Assembly: GCF_900566055.1 (NCBI RefSeq)
Contig: NZ_UPHQ01000099.1
Span: forward strand, 1-64,000
DNA: 64,000 nt
DNA from: Mycobacterium innocens
GTDB taxonomy: Bacteria; Actinomycetota; Actinomycetes; Mycobacteriales; Mycobacteriaceae
Direction: 5' to 3'
Part shown: positions 9,071 to 20,399 of the stretch, in pieces
How the letters are laid out: the number at the start of each line of letters is the position of its first letter
How positions within the stretch are numbered: position 1 is the stretch's first letter
Program-made: the position numbers and the translations under genes
The notes under the pieces: model-generated
What the model saw: only the letters and a program-made list of their open reading frames with translations
Databases searched by the model: none
Told to the model about the DNA's origin: nothing

Positions 9071-9144
9071 CGCGCATTGGTGCCCACCCAACCGCACAGC
9101 CCACGACCTGCATCTCTTCACGCCAGAATGCAGCCCCATGACCG

Positions 9145-9187
9145 CTCAGAGCGACAACTCTGGCAGTCTGCGCGTTGTCGCTGTGAG
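9145..9187. repeat. Imperfect 14-bp inverted repeat upstream of pyrR
   Basis: CTCAGAGCGACAAC (9145-9158) pairs with GTTGTCGCTGTGAG (9174-9187) with one mismatch around a 15-nt loop. It lies between repeat element A and the pyrR promoter region and may be the terminator or edge of the element. Confidence 0.5.
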
Positions 9188-9301
9188 CTGGGCACAACAC
9201 GCATCCCTTTTCTCCAGAGGCCACTGTGGCGGAAGTGACAAGACACGCGACAGCGAAATCCGCCACGCCGCCCGCATCGTCGCCGTACCCGACGCAGGTG
9301 C

Positions 9302-9307
9302 TACGCT
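9302..9307 (+). promoter_or_regulatory. Candidate -10 box of the pyr operon
   Basis: TACGCT about 65 nt before the pyrR ATG. It would start a leader of roughly 58 nt that contains the PyrR-binding loop. I see no clear -35. Confidence 0.35.
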
Positions 9308-9330
9308 CCCGGGCAGCCGACATCCTTTAA

Positions 9331-9360
9331 CGATCCGTCCAGAGAGGCGGAGAAGGAGGT
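9331..9360 (+). promoter_or_regulatory. PyrR-binding RNA loop overlapping the pyrR ribosome site
   Basis: The leader contains GTCCAGAGAGGC, which fits the PyrR recognition loop (RUCCNGNGAGGY in Gram-positive pyr leaders). It is flanked by CCG and CGG that can close a stem at 9335-9350. The AGGAGG ribosome site follows at once (9354-9359). Mycobacterial PyrR is known to repress translation rather than cause attenuation, and this arrangement fits: PyrR with UMP would hold the stem and hide the ribosome site. Confidence 0.65.
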
Positions 9361-9371
9361 CACCATCTCGC

Positions 9372-9935
9372 ATGGGTACTGCGAGTGATGCCGCGAACGG
9401 TCGCGAACTGATGTCCGCCGCCGACGTCGGTCGCACCATTTCCCGCATCGCGCACCAGATCATCGAAAAAACCGCGCTGGATAGCCCCGACTCGCCGCGG
9501 GTGGTGCTGTTGGGCATCCCGACTCGCGGCGTGACCCTGGCCCGGCGGCTGGCAACCCATATCCGCGAATACAGCGGTGTCGAGGTTGCCCATGGCGCGC
9601 TGGACATCACGCTGTACCGCGATGACCTGATGAGCAAGCCGCCGCGGCCGCTGGAGGAGACGGCGATCCCGGCCGGGGGTATCGACGACGCGCTGGTGAT
9701 TCTGGTCGATGACGTGCTGTACTCCGGGCGCTCGGTGCGCTCCGCCCTGGACGCGCTGCGCGATGTGGGCCGCCCGCGCGCGGTGCAGTTGGCCGTCCTG
9801 GTCGACCGCGGCCATCGGGAACTGCCGGTGCGCGCCGACTACGTCGGCAAGAATGTTCCGACCTCCCACAGCGAGAGCGTGCACGTCCAACTCCGCGAAC
9901 ACGACGGGCACGACGGCGTGGTGATCTCGCGATGA
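9372..9935 (+). CDS. pyrR: Bifunctional pyr operon regulator / uracil phosphoribosyltransferase PyrR
   Basis: 187 residues with a type I phosphoribosyltransferase fold. The PRPP loop is [13 protein letters not shown] at 109-121. PyrR binds the pyr mRNA leader in the presence of UMP and also has weak uracil phosphoribosyltransferase activity. The ATG at 9372 gives the family's N-terminus (close to H37Rv PyrR, which is six residues longer) and has AGGAGG 12 nt upstream. It is the first gene of the pyrimidine operon; pyrB follows after 9 bases. Confidence 0.95.
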   Translation: MGTASDAANGRELMSAADVGRTISRIAHQIIEKTALDSPDSPRVVLLGIPTRGVTLARRLATHIREYSGVEVAHGALDITLYRDDLMSKPPRPLEETAIPAGGIDDALVILVDDVLYSGRSVRSALDALRDVGRPRAVQLAVLVDRGHRELPVRADYVGKNVPTSHSESVHVQLREHDGHDGVVISR

Positions 9936-9944
9936 GGACCGGTT

Positions 9945-10901
9945 ATGAGTAGGCATCTGCTGGCCGCCGGCGACCTGAGCCGCGACCAGGCCACCGCCAT
10001 CCTCGACGACGCCGACCGGTTCGCCCAGGCTCTGGTGGGCCGGGAGGTCCGTAAACTGCCGACGCTGCGCGGCCGCACCATCGTCACGATGTTCTACGAG
10101 AACTCGACGCGAACCCGGGTGTCCTTCGAGGTGGCCGGCAAGTGGATGAGCGCCGACGTGATCAACGTCAGCGCGGCCGGATCCTCGGTGGGCAAGGGCG
10201 AGTCGCTGCGCGACACCGCGCTGACCCTGCGGGCGGCTGGCGCCGATGCCCTGATCATCCGCCATCCGGCCTCGGGTGCTGCGCGTCTGCTGGCCGACTG
10301 GACCAGAAACGGCGAGGACGGCCCGTCGGTGATCAACGCCGGCGACGGCACCCACGAGCACCCGACCCAGGCGCTGCTGGATGCGCTGACCATCCGGCAG
10401 CGGCTCGGCGGCATCGAGGGCCGGCGCGTCGTGATCGTCGGCGACATCCTGCACAGCCGGGTGGCGCGCTCCAACGTCATGTTGCTGCACACGCTCGGCG
10501 CCGAGGTGGTGCTGGTGGCGCCGCCGACATTGCTGCCGGTGGGGGCCGAGGGTTGGCCGGTCACCGTGTCCTACGACTTCGACGCCGAATTACCGGCCGC
10601 CGACGCGGTGCTGATGCTGCGGGTGCAGGCCGAGCGGATGACCGGCGGTTTCTTCCCGTCCGCGCGTGAGTATTCGGTGCGCTACGGGCTTTCCGACCGG
10701 CGGCAGGCGATGCTGCCCGGTCATGCCGTGGTGCTGCATCCCGGGCCGATGCTGCGTGGCATGGAGATCGCCTTTTCGGTTGCCGACTCGTCGCAATCGG
10801 CTGTGCTGCAACAGGTTTCCAACGGTGTCCATGTGCGGATGGCGGTGTTGTTCCACCTGCTGGTGGGGGCTGAGTCGGCCGGGAAAGAAGGTGCGGCGTG
10901 A
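9945..10901 (+). CDS. pyrB: Aspartate carbamoyltransferase catalytic chain
   Basis: 318 residues. It joins carbamoyl phosphate and aspartate, the committed step of pyrimidine synthesis. The carbamoyl phosphate loop STRTR is at 54-58, the second site HPTQ at 139-142, and the aspartate loop region near [11 protein letters not shown]. Second gene of the pyr operon; its stop overlaps the pyrC GTG by four bases. No regulatory chain (pyrI) is present, as usual in actinobacteria. Confidence 0.97.
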   Translation: MSRHLLAAGDLSRDQATAILDDADRFAQALVGREVRKLPTLRGRTIVTMFYENSTRTRVSFEVAGKWMSADVINVSAAGSSVGKGESLRDTALTLRAAGADALIIRHPASGAARLLADWTRNGEDGPSVINAGDGTHEHPTQALLDALTIRQRLGGIEGRRVVIVGDILHSRVARSNVMLLHTLGAEVVLVAPPTLLPVGAEGWPVTVSYDFDAELPAADAVLMLRVQAERMTGGFFPSAREYSVRYGLSDRRQAMLPGHAVVLHPGPMLRGMEIAFSVADSSQSAVLQQVSNGVHVRMAVLFHLLVGAESAGKEGAA

Positions 10902-12190
10902 CTGTGTTCATCCGCGGGGTCCGGTTGTACGGGGAGGGGGAGCGGGTCGACGTACTGGTCGATGACGGCCAGATCGCCGACATCCGCGCGGGGCTGGCCA
11001 TCCCGGACCGGGCCGACGTCATCGACGCCACCGGCCAGGTGCTGCTGCCCGGGCTGGTCGACTTGCACACCCATCTTCGCGAGCCCGGCCGCGAATACGC
11101 CGAAGACATCGAAACCGGCTCGGCCGCAGCGGCTTTGGGCGGCTACACCGCGGTGTTCGCGATGGCTAATACGCACCCGGTGGCCGACAGCCCGGTGGTC
11201 ACCGACCATGTGTGGCGCCGCGGTCAGGAGGTGGGCCTGGTCGACGTGCACCCGGTCGGCGCGGTGACGGTGGGGCTGGCCGGAGCCGAGCTCACCGAGA
11301 TGGGCATGATGAACGCCGGTGCCGCCCAGGTGCGGATGTTCTCCGACGACGGCGTCTGCGTGCACGACCCGCTGGTGATGCGCCGCGCCCTGGAATATGC
11401 CACCGGTCTGGGCGTGCTGATCGCCCAGCACGCCGAGGAGCCCAGGCTGACCGTCGGCGCCGTCGCGCACGAAGGTCCGAACGCCGCGCGGCTGGGGCTG
11501 TCGGGATGGCCCAGGGCCGCCGAGGAATCCATCGTTGCCCGCGACGCGCTGCTGGCCCGCGACGCGGGTGCCCGGGTGCACATCTGCCACGCTTCTACTG
11601 CGGGTACCGTCGAGATCCTGAAATGGGCTAAGAACCAAGGCATTTCGATCACAGCCGAGGTCACCCCACACCACTTGCTGCTCGACGACGGCCGACTGGC
11701 CGGCTACGATGGGGTAAACCGGGTCAACCCGCCGCTGCGCGAAGCCGCCGACGCCAGCGCCCTACGCCAAGCGCTGGCCGAGGGAATCATCGACTGTGTG
11801 GCCACCGACCACGCCCCGCACGCCGAACACGAGAAGTGTGTCGAATTCTCCGCAGCGCGCCCCGGCATGCTCGGGTTGCAGACCGCGCTGTCGGTGGTGG
11901 TGCAAACCATGGTGCGGCCCGGCCTGTTGACCTGGCGCGGCGTGGCGCGGGTGATGAGCGAGAATCCGGCGCGGATCGCGGGCCTGCCTGATCATGGGCG
12001 TCCGCTGCAGGTGGGGGAGCCGGCCAATCTGACCGTGGTGGACCCCGACGCCACCTGGACGGTCACCGGGGCCGAGCTGGCCAGCCGGTCGGCCAACACC
12101 CCCTACGAGTCGATGACATTGCCGGCCACCGTGACGGTGACCTTGCTGCGCGGGAAGGTCACCGCCCGGGACGGAAAGAGTCCCGCGTGA
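10898..12190 (+). CDS. pyrC: Dihydroorotase
   Basis: 430 residues, class I amidohydrolase. It closes carbamoyl aspartate to dihydroorotate. Metal ligands are visible in HTH (57-59), in the HICHAST segment and in the catalytic VATDHAPH segment in the C-terminal half. Starts at a GTG that overlaps the pyrB stop. The next gene is 121 bases on, unusually far for this operon, and the gap holds a hairpin repeat. Confidence 0.97.
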   Translation: MTVFIRGVRLYGEGERVDVLVDDGQIADIRAGLAIPDRADVIDATGQVLLPGLVDLHTHLREPGREYAEDIETGSAAAALGGYTAVFAMANTHPVADSPVVTDHVWRRGQEVGLVDVHPVGAVTVGLAGAELTEMGMMNAGAAQVRMFSDDGVCVHDPLVMRRALEYATGLGVLIAQHAEEPRLTVGAVAHEGPNAARLGLSGWPRAAEESIVARDALLARDAGARVHICHASTAGTVEILKWAKNQGISITAEVTPHHLLLDDGRLAGYDGVNRVNPPLREAADASALRQALAEGIIDCVATDHAPHAEHEKCVEFSAARPGMLGLQTALSVVVQTMVRPGLLTWRGVARVMSENPARIAGLPDHGRPLQVGEPANLTVVDPDATWTVTGAELASRSANTPYESMTLPATVTVTLLRGKVTARDGKSPA

Positions 12191-12206
12191 ACCGCGCCGG
12201 CGCCGC

Positions 12207-12299
12207 TGCAGTGGGGGTACCGCCCGCTTGCGGGGGACGAAGCGATGTGGGGGTACTCCCCCACAAGTGGGAGGTACCCCCACCCGCTTGCGGGGGAGA
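12207..12299. repeat. GC-rich palindromic repeat inside the pyr operon
   Basis: Two CCCGCTTGCGGGGGA hairpin motifs (about 12222-12236 and 12282-12296) flank a larger inverted repeat in which GTGGGGGTAC faces GGTACCCCCAC. A related single motif lies just before gmk (about 19281-19305). Similar GTACCCCC/CGCTTGCGGG sequences are, to my knowledge, scattered in intergenic DNA of slow-growing mycobacteria. As RNA it would form strong stem-loops between pyrC and the next gene. Confidence 0.7.
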
Positions 12300-12311
12300 G
12301 GAGCGGCGCGC

Positions 12312-12809
12312 ATGAACTCGGGCACGCTGGTGGGCTCGGTGATCTTCGCGGCGGTGCTGGTGGCGACGATCGCGGTGGTGGTCGCGCTGATGATGCGGGG
12401 CTGGCGGCGGCGTTCGCACCGGCAGGCGAAGCTGATCGGCGCGCTGCCCGACGTGCCTGACGACCTGGGCCCGGCGTCCGTCACCACCCGCGGTGTCTAT
12501 GTCGGCTGCACGCTCTCGCCGGCCTGGAACGACCGGGTCACCGCCGGCGATCTCGGGTACCGAAGCATCGCGGTGCTGACCCGACACCGCGACGGAATTC
12601 TCCTGGAACGTATTGGGGCGCAGCCGGTTTGGATTCCATGGCAGTCCATTACCGCGGTGCGCACCGAGCGTGGCATCGCCGGTAAGGTCGCCGCCCGGGA
12701 CGGGATTTTGGCGATCCGGTGGCAACTGCCGTCGGGTACCGAAATCGACACCGGATTCCGCGCGGACAACCGCGACGACTACGACGGCTGGGTGGAAGGA
12801 GCCGCGTGA
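12312..12809 (+). CDS. Membrane-anchored protein of the pyr operon (Rv1382 ortholog)
   Basis: 165 residues, the same length as Rv1382. One N-terminal transmembrane helix (about 8-28, [22 protein letters not shown]) is followed by a basic stretch and a soluble domain of about 125 residues that reads like a PH-type fold ([27 protein letters not shown]). No catalytic motif is visible. It sits between pyrC and carA throughout the genus, and its stop overlaps the carA GTG, yet no role in pyrimidine synthesis is known. The ATG was chosen because upstream in-frame sequence is the palindromic repeat. Confidence 0.85.
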   Translation: MNSGTLVGSVIFAAVLVATIAVVVALMMRGWRRRSHRQAKLIGALPDVPDDLGPASVTTRGVYVGCTLSPAWNDRVTAGDLGYRSIAVLTRHRDGILLERIGAQPVWIPWQSITAVRTERGIAGKVAARDGILAIRWQLPSGTEIDTGFRADNRDDYDGWVEGAA

Positions 12810-13942
12810 GCAAGGCCCTGCTGGTACTCGAGGACGGCCGCGTCTTCACCGGAACGCCGTTCGGCGCCATCGGCCAAACCCTTGGCGAAGCCGTGTTTTC
12901 CACCGGCATGTCCGGCTACCAGGAGACGCTGACCGACCCCAGTTATCACCGCCAGATCGTCGTCGCCACCGCACCGCAAATCGGCAACACCGGCTGGAAC
13001 GGCGAGGACGCCGAGAGCCGCGGCGACAAGATCTGGGTCGCCGGCTACGCGGTCCGCGACCCGTCGCCGCGGGCGTCCAACTGGCGCGCCACCGGCACCC
13101 TGGAAGACGAGCTGATCCGCCAGCGCATCGTTGGGATCGCCGGCATCGACACCCGGGCGGTGGTGCGCCATCTGCGCAGCCGCGGCTCGATGAAGGCAGG
13201 GGTGTTCTCCGGTGCTGCGCTCGCCGAGCCCCCCGACGTAGCCGTGTTGCTGCGGCGCGTGCAGGGCCAGCCGCCGATGCTGGGCGCCGATCTCGCCGCC
13301 GAGGTCAGTACCCCGCAGCCGTATATCGTCGAACCCGAAGGGCCGCCGGGACTTCCCAGGTTTACCGTCGTCGCACTCGACCTAGGTATCAAGACCAACA
13401 CGCCGCGCAATTTCGCCCGGCGCGGGATCCGCAGTTACGTGCTGCCCTCGTCGGCGAGTTTCGAACAGATCGCCGACATCAACCCACACGGCGTGTTCCT
13501 GTCCAACGGCCCCGGTGACCCGGCGACCGCCAACCACGTCGTCGCGCTCACCCGTGAGGTGCTGGGCGCCGGAATCCCGTTGTTCGGAATCTGTTTCGGC
13601 AATCAGATCCTGGGCCGGGCGCTGGGCCTGTCGACCTACAAGATGGTCTTCGGCCACCGCGGGATCAACATCCCGGTGATCGACCACGCCACCGGGCGGG
13701 TGGCGGTGACCGCGCAAAACCACGGCTTCGCGCTGGAGGGAGAGGCCGGCCAGCGTTTCGACACGCCCTTCGGCCCGGCCGTCGTCAGCCACACCTGCGC
13801 CAACGACGGAGTGGTCGAGGGCGTCAGACTCACAGACGGCCTGGCCTTTTCGGTGCAATACCACCCCGAAGCCGCAGCCGGTCCGCACGACGCGGAGTAC
13901 CTGTTCGACCAATTTGTCGAGCTGATGGAGGGCCGCCGATGA
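12806..13942 (+). CDS. carA: Carbamoyl-phosphate synthase small (glutaminase) chain
   Basis: 378 residues. It hydrolyses glutamine and channels ammonia to CarB. The N-terminal CPSase_sm domain is followed by a class I glutamine amidotransferase domain with the nucleophile Cys in FGICFGNQ and His-Glu in [11 protein letters not shown]. Begins at GTG overlapping the previous stop. Its own stop overlaps the ATG of a 28-codon ORF that runs to carB. Confidence 0.97.
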   Translation: MSKALLVLEDGRVFTGTPFGAIGQTLGEAVFSTGMSGYQETLTDPSYHRQIVVATAPQIGNTGWNGEDAESRGDKIWVAGYAVRDPSPRASNWRATGTLEDELIRQRIVGIAGIDTRAVVRHLRSRGSMKAGVFSGAALAEPPDVAVLLRRVQGQPPMLGADLAAEVSTPQPYIVEPEGPPGLPRFTVVALDLGIKTNTPRNFARRGIRSYVLPSSASFEQIADINPHGVFLSNGPGDPATANHVVALTREVLGAGIPLFGICFGNQILGRALGLSTYKMVFGHRGINIPVIDHATGRVAVTAQNHGFALEGEAGQRFDTPFGPAVVSHTCANDGVVEGVRLTDGLAFSVQYHPEAAAGPHDAEYLFDQFVELMEGRR

Positions 13943-14025
13943 CCGCGAGCGCGTGTGTTTGTACACCGCCACGTCGTAACAGGTGTACAGCTGCGTCCGC
14001 TCGCGCCCAGAAAGGGGACTGCTAG
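13939..14025 (+). CDS. 28-residue cysteine-rich ORF bridging carA and carB
   Basis: The ATG overlaps the carA stop (ATGA), and the TAG stop overlaps the carB GTG by one base (TAGTG). The peptide has Cys at 6, 8, 16 and 28 and many Arg/Ala. Its exact fit between the two genes would let ribosomes pass from carA to carB through it. Nothing is known about it. It may be only a coupling ORF, and its coding status rests on this fit alone. Most of it lies within a long inverted repeat. Confidence 0.4.
   Translation: MTASACVCTPPRRNRCTAASARAQKGDC
13944..14005 (+). promoter_or_regulatory. Two-tier stem-loop between carA and carB
   Basis: Outer arms CGCGAGCG (13944-13951) and CGCTCGCG (13998-14005) are a perfect 8-bp match. 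Inner arms TGTACACC (13960-13967) and GGTGTACA (13982-13989) are another perfect 8-bp match around a 14-nt loop. The AAAGGGG ribosome site and GTG of carB follow directly. It may regulate carB translation or stabilise the mRNA. Confidence 0.6.
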
Positions 14026-17000
14026 TGCCGCGTCGCTCGGACCTCAACCACGTCCTGGTCATCGGCTCGGGGCCGATCGTCATCGGACAGGCATGCGAGT
14101 TCGACTACTCCGGCACTCAGGCCTGCCGGGTGCTGCGCGCCGAGGGATTGCAGGTCAGCCTGGTCAACTCCAACCCGGCCACCATCATGACCGACCCGGA
14201 ATACGCCGACTTCACCTACGTCGAGCCCATCACCCCGGCATTCGTCGAACGGGTGATCGCCCAACAGGCCGAGCGCGGCAACAAGATCGACGCGCTGCTG
14301 GCCACGTTGGGGGGCCAGACAGCGCTCAACACCGCCGTCGCGCTGTACGAGAACGGGGTGTTGGAACGCTACGGGATCGAGCTGATCGGCGCCGACTTCG
14401 ACGCCATCCAGCGCGGCGAGGACCGGCAGCGGTTCAAGGACATCGTCACCAAGGTCGGCGGCGAATCGGCCCGTAGCCGAGTGTGTTTCACCATGGACGA
14501 GGTCCGCGAGACGGTGGACGAGCTCGGCCTGCCGGTGGTGGTGCGGCCGTCGTTCACCATGGGCGGGCTGGGCTCGGGGATGGCGCATTCGGCCGACCAG
14601 GTGGACCGGATGGCCGGTGCCGGGCTGGCCGCCTCACCCAGCGCCAATGTGCTGATCGAGGAGTCGATCTACGGCTGGAAGGAATTCGAGCTCGAGCTGA
14701 TGCGCGACGGCCACGACAACGTGGTGGTGGTGTGCTCGATCGAGAACGTCGACCCGATGGGCGTGCACACCGGTGACTCGGTCACCGTCGCGCCGGCTAT
14801 GACGCTGACCGACCGCGAATACCAGCGGATGCGCGATCTGGGCATCGCGATCCTGCGCGAGGTCGGTGTGGACACCGGCGGCTGCAACATCCAGTTCGCG
14901 GTCAACCCGCGCGACGGCAGGCTGATCGTGGTCGAGATGAACCCACGGGTGTCGCGGTCGAGTGCGTTGGCGTCCAAGGCCACCGGCTTCCCGATCGCCA
15001 AGATCGCCGCGAAGCTGGCCATCGGTTACACCCTCGACGAGATCGTCAACGACATCACCAAGGAGACCCCGGCCTGCTTCGAGCCCACCCTCGACTACGT
15101 AGTGGTCAAGGCGCCGCGGTTCGCGTTCGAGAAATTCCCCGGCGCCGACCCGACGCTGACCACCACCATGAAATCCGTCGGCGAGGCGATGTCGTTGGGC
15201 CGCAACTTCGTCGAGGCGCTCGGCAAGGTGATGCGCTCGCTGGAGACCACCCGCGCCGGGTTCTGGACGGCCCCGGATCCCGAAGGCGACATCGATCAGG
15301 TGCTGACCCGGCTGCAGACCCCTACCGAAGGCCGGCTCTACGACATCGAACTGGCCCTGCGGCTGGGCGCTTCGGTGGAACAAGCCGCCGAGGCCAGCGG
15401 TGTCGACCCGTGGTTCGTCGCCCAGATCGGTGAGCTGGTCAAGCTGCGCGCTGAACTGGTCGACGCGCCGGTACTGGACGCGGAGCTGCTGCGACACGCC
15501 AAGCACAGCGGACTGTCGGATCGCCAGATCGCGTCCCTGCGGCCGGAATTAGCCGGCGAAAACGGGGTGCGGTCGCTGCGGGAGCGGCTGGGCATCCACC
15601 CGGTGTACAAGACGGTGGACACCTGCGCGGCGGAGTTCGAGGCCAAGACGCCCTACCACTACAGCAGCTACGAGCTGGACCCGGCCGCCGAGACCGAGGT
15701 GGCGCCGCAGACCGAGAAACCCAAAGTACTGATCCTGGGATCGGGTCCCAACCGCATCGGGCAGGGCATCGAATTCGACTACAGCTGCGTGCACGCGGCA
15801 ACCACGTTGAGCCAGGCCGGTTTTGAGACCGTGATGATCAACTGCAACCCGGAGACGGTGTCCACCGACTACGACACCGCCGACCGGCTGTACTTCGAGC
15901 CGCTGACCTTCGAAGACGTCCTCGAGGTGTTCCACGCCGAGCAACAGTCGGCCGCCGGCGGCGCGGAGGGCACGGGCCCCAACGCTGGAGTGGCGGGCGT
16001 GATCGTGCAACTCGGCGGCCAGACCCCACTCGGGCTGGCGCAGCGGCTTGCCGACGCCGGCGTCCCGATCGTGGGCACCCCGCCGGAGGCGATCGACCTG
16101 GCCGAGGACCGGGGCGCCTTCGGCGACGTGCTGAGCACCGCGGGCCTGCCGGCGCCGAAATACGGCACCGCGACGACGTTCGCGCAGGCCCGCCGGATCG
16201 CCGACGAGATCGGCTATCCGGTGCTGGTGCGGCCGTCGTATGTGCTGGGTGGGCGCGGCATGGAGATCGTCTACGACGAGGAGACGCTGAAGGGCTACAT
16301 CACGCGGGCCACCCAGCTCTCGCCCGAACATCCGGTGCTGGTTGACCGTTTCCTCGAAGATGCGGTCGAGATCGACGTGGATGCGCTGTGTGACGGCACC
16401 GAGGTCTACATCGGCGGAATCATGGAACACATCGAGGAAGCCGGCGTCCACTCCGGCGATTCGGCCTGCGCGCTGCCGCCGGTGACGTTGGGCCGCAGCG
16501 ACATCGAGAAGGTGCGCAAGGCCACCGAAGCCATCGCGCACGGTATCGGGGTGGTGGGGTTGCTCAACGTGCAATACGCACTCAAAGACGACGTCCTCTA
16601 CGTCTTGGAGGCCAACCCACGCGCCAGCCGTACCGTTCCTTTCGTATCCAAGGCCACCGCCGTCCCGCTCGCCAAGGCGTGCGCGCGGATCATGTTGGGC
16701 GCCAGCATCGCCCAACTCCGCGAGGAAGGCATGCTGGTGGCCTCGGGCGACGGCGGGAACGCCGACCCGTACGCCCCCATCGCGGTCAAGGAAGCCGTGC
16801 TGCCGTTTCACCGGTTCCGCCGCGCCGACGGGGCCGCCATCGATTCGCTGTTGGGCCCGGAGATGAAATCCACCGGTGAGGTGATGGGCATCGACCGTGA
16901 TTTCGGCAGCGCGTTCGCCAAGAGTCAGACGGCAGCCTACGGCTCGCTGCCGGCTCACGGGACGGTATTCGTGTCGGTCGCCAACCGCGACAAGCGTTCA

Positions 17001-17399
17001 CTGGTGTTCCCGGTGAAACGACTCGCCGACTTGGGATTTCGCGTTCTGGCCACCGAGGGGACCGCAGAGATGCTGCGCCGCAACGGGATTCCGTGCGACG
17101 AGGTACGCAAGCATTTCGAGTCTAAGCAGCCGGGCCGCCCCGAGATGTCGGCCGTCGACGCCATCCGGGCCGGCGAGGTCGATATGGTCATCAACACTCC
17201 CTACGGCAATTCCGGTCCGCGCATCGACGGCTATGAGATCCGCTCGGTCGCGGTGGCCGTCAACATTCCGTGCATCACTACGGTGCAGGGCGCGTCGGCC
17301 GCCGTGCAGGGCATCGAAGCCGGGATTCGCGGCGACATCGGGGTGCGGTCGCTGCAGGAGCTGCACCGCGCGATCGATTCCCGGAGCGCTGACCGGTGA
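14025..17399 (+). CDS. carB: Carbamoyl-phosphate synthase large chain
   Basis: 1124 residues with the family's duplicated layout: two ATP-grasp halves (each opening with a GSGPxxIGQ motif at the N-terminus and again near residue 570), an oligomerisation segment between them, and a C-terminal MGS-like domain (about 970-1110) that binds allosteric effectors. It makes carbamoyl phosphate from bicarbonate, ammonia and 2 ATP for pyrB and for arginine synthesis. The GTG was chosen from the [17 protein letters not shown]-terminus and the AAAGGGG site upstream; the in-frame ATG at 13983 lies within the inverted repeat. Confidence 0.97.
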   Translation: MPRRSDLNHVLVIGSGPIVIGQACEFDYSGTQACRVLRAEGLQVSLVNSNPATIMTDPEYADFTYVEPITPAFVERVIAQQAERGNKIDALLATLGGQTALNTAVALYENGVLERYGIELIGADFDAIQRGEDRQRFKDIVTKVGGESARSRVCFTMDEVRETVDELGLPVVVRPSFTMGGLGSGMAHSADQVDRMAGAGLAASPSANVLIEESIYGWKEFELELMRDGHDNVVVVCSIENVDPMGVHTGDSVTVAPAMTLTDREYQRMRDLGIAILREVGVDTGGCNIQFAVNPRDGRLIVVEMNPRVSRSSALASKATGFPIAKIAAKLAIGYTLDEIVNDITKETPACFEPTLDYVVVKAPRFAFEKFPGADPTLTTTMKSVGEAMSLGRNFVEALGKVMRSLETTRAGFWTAPDPEGDIDQVLTRLQTPTEGRLYDIELALRLGASVEQAAEASGVDPWFVAQIGELVKLRAELVDAPVLDAELLRHAKHSGLSDRQIASLRPELAGENGVRSLRERLGIHPVYKTVDTCAAEFEAKTPYHYSSYELDPAAETEVAPQTEKPKVLILGSGPNRIGQGIEFDYSCVHAATTLSQAGFETVMINCNPETVSTDYDTADRLYFEPLTFEDVLEVFHAEQQSAAGGAEGTGPNAGVAGVIVQLGGQTPLGLAQRLADAGVPIVGTPPEAIDLAEDRGAFGDVLSTAGLPAPKYGTATTFAQARRIADEIGYPVLVRPSYVLGGRGMEIVYDEETLKGYITRATQLSPEHPVLVDRFLEDAVEIDVDALCDGTEVYIGGIMEHIEEAGVHSGDSACALPPVTLGRSDIEKVRKATEAIAHGIGVVGLLNVQYALKDDVLYVLEANPRASRTVPFVSKATAVPLAKACARIMLGASIAQLREEGMLVASGDGGNADPYAPIAVKEAVLPFHRFRRADGAAIDSLLGPEMKSTGEVMGIDRDFGSAFAKSQTAAYGSLPAHGTVFVSVANRDKRSLVFPVKRLADLGFRVLATEGTAEMLRRNGIPCDEVRKHFESKQPGRPEMSAVDAIRAGEVDMVINTPYGNSGPRIDGYEIRSVAVAVNIPCITTVQGASAAVQGIEAGIRGDIGVRSLQELHRAIDSRSADR

Positions 17400-18220
17400 C
17401 CGGTTTCGGTGCCCGGCTGGCCGAGGCCAAGGCGCGCCGGGGGCCGCTGTGTTTGGGCATCGATCCACACCCCGAGCTGCTGCGGGCCTGGGATCTGCCG
17501 GCCACCGCCGACGGCCTGGCCGCGTTCTGCGATATCTGTGTGCGGGCCTACGCCGGTTTTGCGGTGGTCAAGCCCCAGGTGGCGTTCTTTGAGGCCTACG
17601 GCGCCGCGGGATATGCGGTGCTGGAACGCACCATTGCCGCGCTGCGAGCCAACGGGGTGCTGGTGCTGGCGGACGCCAAGCGCGGCGACATCGGCTCCAC
17701 GATGGCCGCCTACGCCGCGGCCTGGGCCGGCGACTCGCCGTTGGCCGTCGACGCCGTGACCGCCTCGCCGTACCTGGGGTTCGGGTCGCTGCGGCCGCTG
17801 CTGGAGGTCGCTGCGGCTCATGACCGAGGCGTGTTCGTGCTGGCGGCGACCTCCAACCCCGAGGGTGCGACAGTGCAGCGTGCCGACGCCGACGGCCGCA
17901 CGGTGGCGCAGCTGATCGTCGACCACGTCGCCGCAGCTAACAAGGCGACCGAACCCGGGCCTGGATCCGTCGGCGTGGTGGTCGGGGCAACCGTCCTGCA
18001 GCCGCCCGACCTGAGCGCCCTGGGCGGACCGGTGCTGGTGCCCGGCGTCGGAGTGCAGGGCGGGCGGCCCGAGGCGCTCGGCGGACTGGGCGGGGCGGCA
18101 CCCGCCCAGCTGTTGCCCGCGGTGTCGCGTGAGGTGTTGCGGGCGGGTCCCGGTGTTCCGGCGATCCGGTCCGCGGCCGAACGATTGCTCGAGGCGGTCG
18201 CCTACCTGTCGGCGGTGTAG
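17396..18220 (+). CDS. pyrF: Orotidine 5'-phosphate decarboxylase, type 2
   Basis: 274 residues. It decarboxylates OMP to UMP, the last step of the pathway. The catalytic [11 protein letters not shown] segment (Lys-Asp within the barrel) near residue 97 and the longer mycobacterial-type sequence place it in the type 2 family, distinct from E. coli PyrF. Starts at GTG overlapping the carB stop. Last gene of the pyr operon; about 700 bases without a firm gene follow. Confidence 0.95.
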   Translation: MTGFGARLAEAKARRGPLCLGIDPHPELLRAWDLPATADGLAAFCDICVRAYAGFAVVKPQVAFFEAYGAAGYAVLERTIAALRANGVLVLADAKRGDIGSTMAAYAAAWAGDSPLAVDAVTASPYLGFGSLRPLLEVAAAHDRGVFVLAATSNPEGATVQRADADGRTVAQLIVDHVAAANKATEPGPGSVGVVVGATVLQPPDLSALGGPVLVPGVGVQGGRPEALGGLGGAAPAQLLPAVSREVLRAGPGVPAIRSAAERLLEAVAYLSAV

Positions 18221-18595
18221 CGGCCCGTCCCGGTCACTGCCCTACGAACCCGGCACCCACCGGCGGTTCGCCTCACCGGAGCCGAGACCGGGCTACGTGT
18301 TGAGGGGCACAAACTTCGGCGAGGTCCTGCCCTGCCGAGGTTGCCATGGTGGGCTCTGATCTGGGCTCCGGTCTCGACCATGGCGGCAATCTCGACGCAG
18401 CCAAGGCCCGCAGCCGCCTCACGCGGGTGTATTGCTCCCGCAGCGGGGCACGCCATGCGCTCTGCGAACTCAGCCGGCCGGCGGATAGCGCAGCCGCCGG
18501 AGAAGTCATTGGCGCCGACACCCCGCCGCGGCGCGACGTGCTGAAAGTAAAGAGACACGCGCGACTCGTCACCGAAAATGCGTGATCCGCGGCAC
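18221..18595. other. Intergenic region after pyrF
   Basis: In H37Rv, as I recall, PE15 and PPE20 lie here; neither is present. Short frames exist on both strands but none carries a recognisable domain or PE/PPE motif. Confidence 0.5.
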
Positions 18596-18607
18596 TATGC
18601 TTCGTTG

Positions 18608-18763
18608 ATGCCGGGGGCGGCGAGCCCCGGCTGCCTGGCGGTGATGGTTGATCAGCGCATCCGGTACCGAAAACCGCTGCTAGAGGGGGTTATCACAGTG
18701 AGAAACCTCGAGATCTGGCCGGACCTCCGGCCGGGCTCCCGGGTCTGCCCGGCGGACCTGTGA
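18608..18763 (+). CDS. Possible leaderless small ORF upstream of mihF
   Basis: A TATGCT box (18596-18601) sits 6 nt before an ATG that opens 51 codons, the same spacing as in clear leaderless genes of this window. Codon choice (AGA, CTA, ACA, CGA) is weakly mycobacterial, and the same DNA folds into several GC-rich hairpins, so it may instead be the 5' part of a non-coding RNA or of a mihF leader. No homolog comes to mind. Confidence 0.22.
   Translation: MPGAASPGCLAVMVDQRIRYRKPLLEGVITVRNLEIWPDLRPGSRVCPADL
18609..18759 (+). other. Hairpin-rich segment upstream of mihF
   Basis: Three stem-loops can be drawn: GCCGGGG/CCCCGGC at about 18609-18630, GGCCGG-acct-CCGGCC at about 18718-18733, and CCGGGC/GCCCGG just after it. 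It could be a structured leader or small RNA; no known family is recognised. Confidence 0.35.
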
Positions 18764-18922
18764 GTCGCCTGGCATCTTGGGTCCACGCTGGGCATTCGTC
18801 GCCGTAACCAGGGGGTCGGGTTAGATTTCGTCAGACAGCGTGAGTACGGTCGTCTGCGCTGGCTGGAATACCCGGCCAAGACAAATGAAGATCGATTGAT
18901 ATCGATGAGAGACGGAGGAATC

Positions 18923-19240
18923 GTGGCCCTTCCCCAGTTGACCGACGAGCAGCGCGCGGCCGCGTTGGAGAAGGCTGCTGCCGCACGTCGAGCGCGAGCA
19001 GAGCTCAAGGACCGGCTCAAGCGTGGCGGCACCAACCTCACCCAGGTGCTCAAGGACGCCGAAACCGACGAAGTCCTGGGCAAGATGAAAGTGTCCGCGC
19101 TGCTTGAGGCGTTGCCGAAGGTGGGCAAGGTCAAGGCGCAGGAAATCATGACCGAGCTGGAGATCGCGCCAACTCGCCGCCTGCGTGGTCTGGGCGACCG
19201 TCAGCGCAAGGCCTTGCTGGAAAAATTCGGCTCCGCCTAG
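18923..19240 (+). CDS. mihF: Mycobacterial integration host factor
   Basis: 105 residues, essentially identical to mIHF of other mycobacteria. It is a nucleoid-associated DNA-binding protein, needed for L5 phage integration and essential in M. smegmatis. A long helical N-terminus (about 5-40) leads to a helix-two-turns-helix-like domain ([20 protein letters not shown], about 58-77). The GTG with GGAGGA upstream gives the experimentally known short form; H37Rv annotations often extend it wrongly. Confidence 0.95.
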   Translation: MALPQLTDEQRAAALEKAAAARRARAELKDRLKRGGTNLTQVLKDAETDEVLGKMKVSALLEALPKVGKVKAQEIMTELEIAPTRRLRGLGDRQRKALLEKFGSA

Positions 19241-19280
19241 CCCAGCCCCCGCCGACAATGCAGGCCGGAGGGCCTGAGGT

Positions 19281-19305
19281 GGGTGTTCCGCCCGCGTGCG
19301 GGGGC
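19281..19305. repeat. Palindromic repeat motif before gmk
   Basis: CCGCCCGCGTGCGGGGGCG matches the hairpin motif found twice between pyrC and Rv1382. It lies in the spacer between mihF and gmk and argues against starting gmk at the upstream ATG codons. Confidence 0.5.
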
Positions 19306-19386
19306 GAGGCGGGCCGCCCGGCCCGACCCCCGGCAATGCAGTCCGAACGGTCTGTACGGGGTGCCGGCCCAGGGGCATCAGTATCA

Positions 19387-20383
<997 letters not shown>

Positions 20384-20399
20384 CAGGGCCGGGCCCCGG

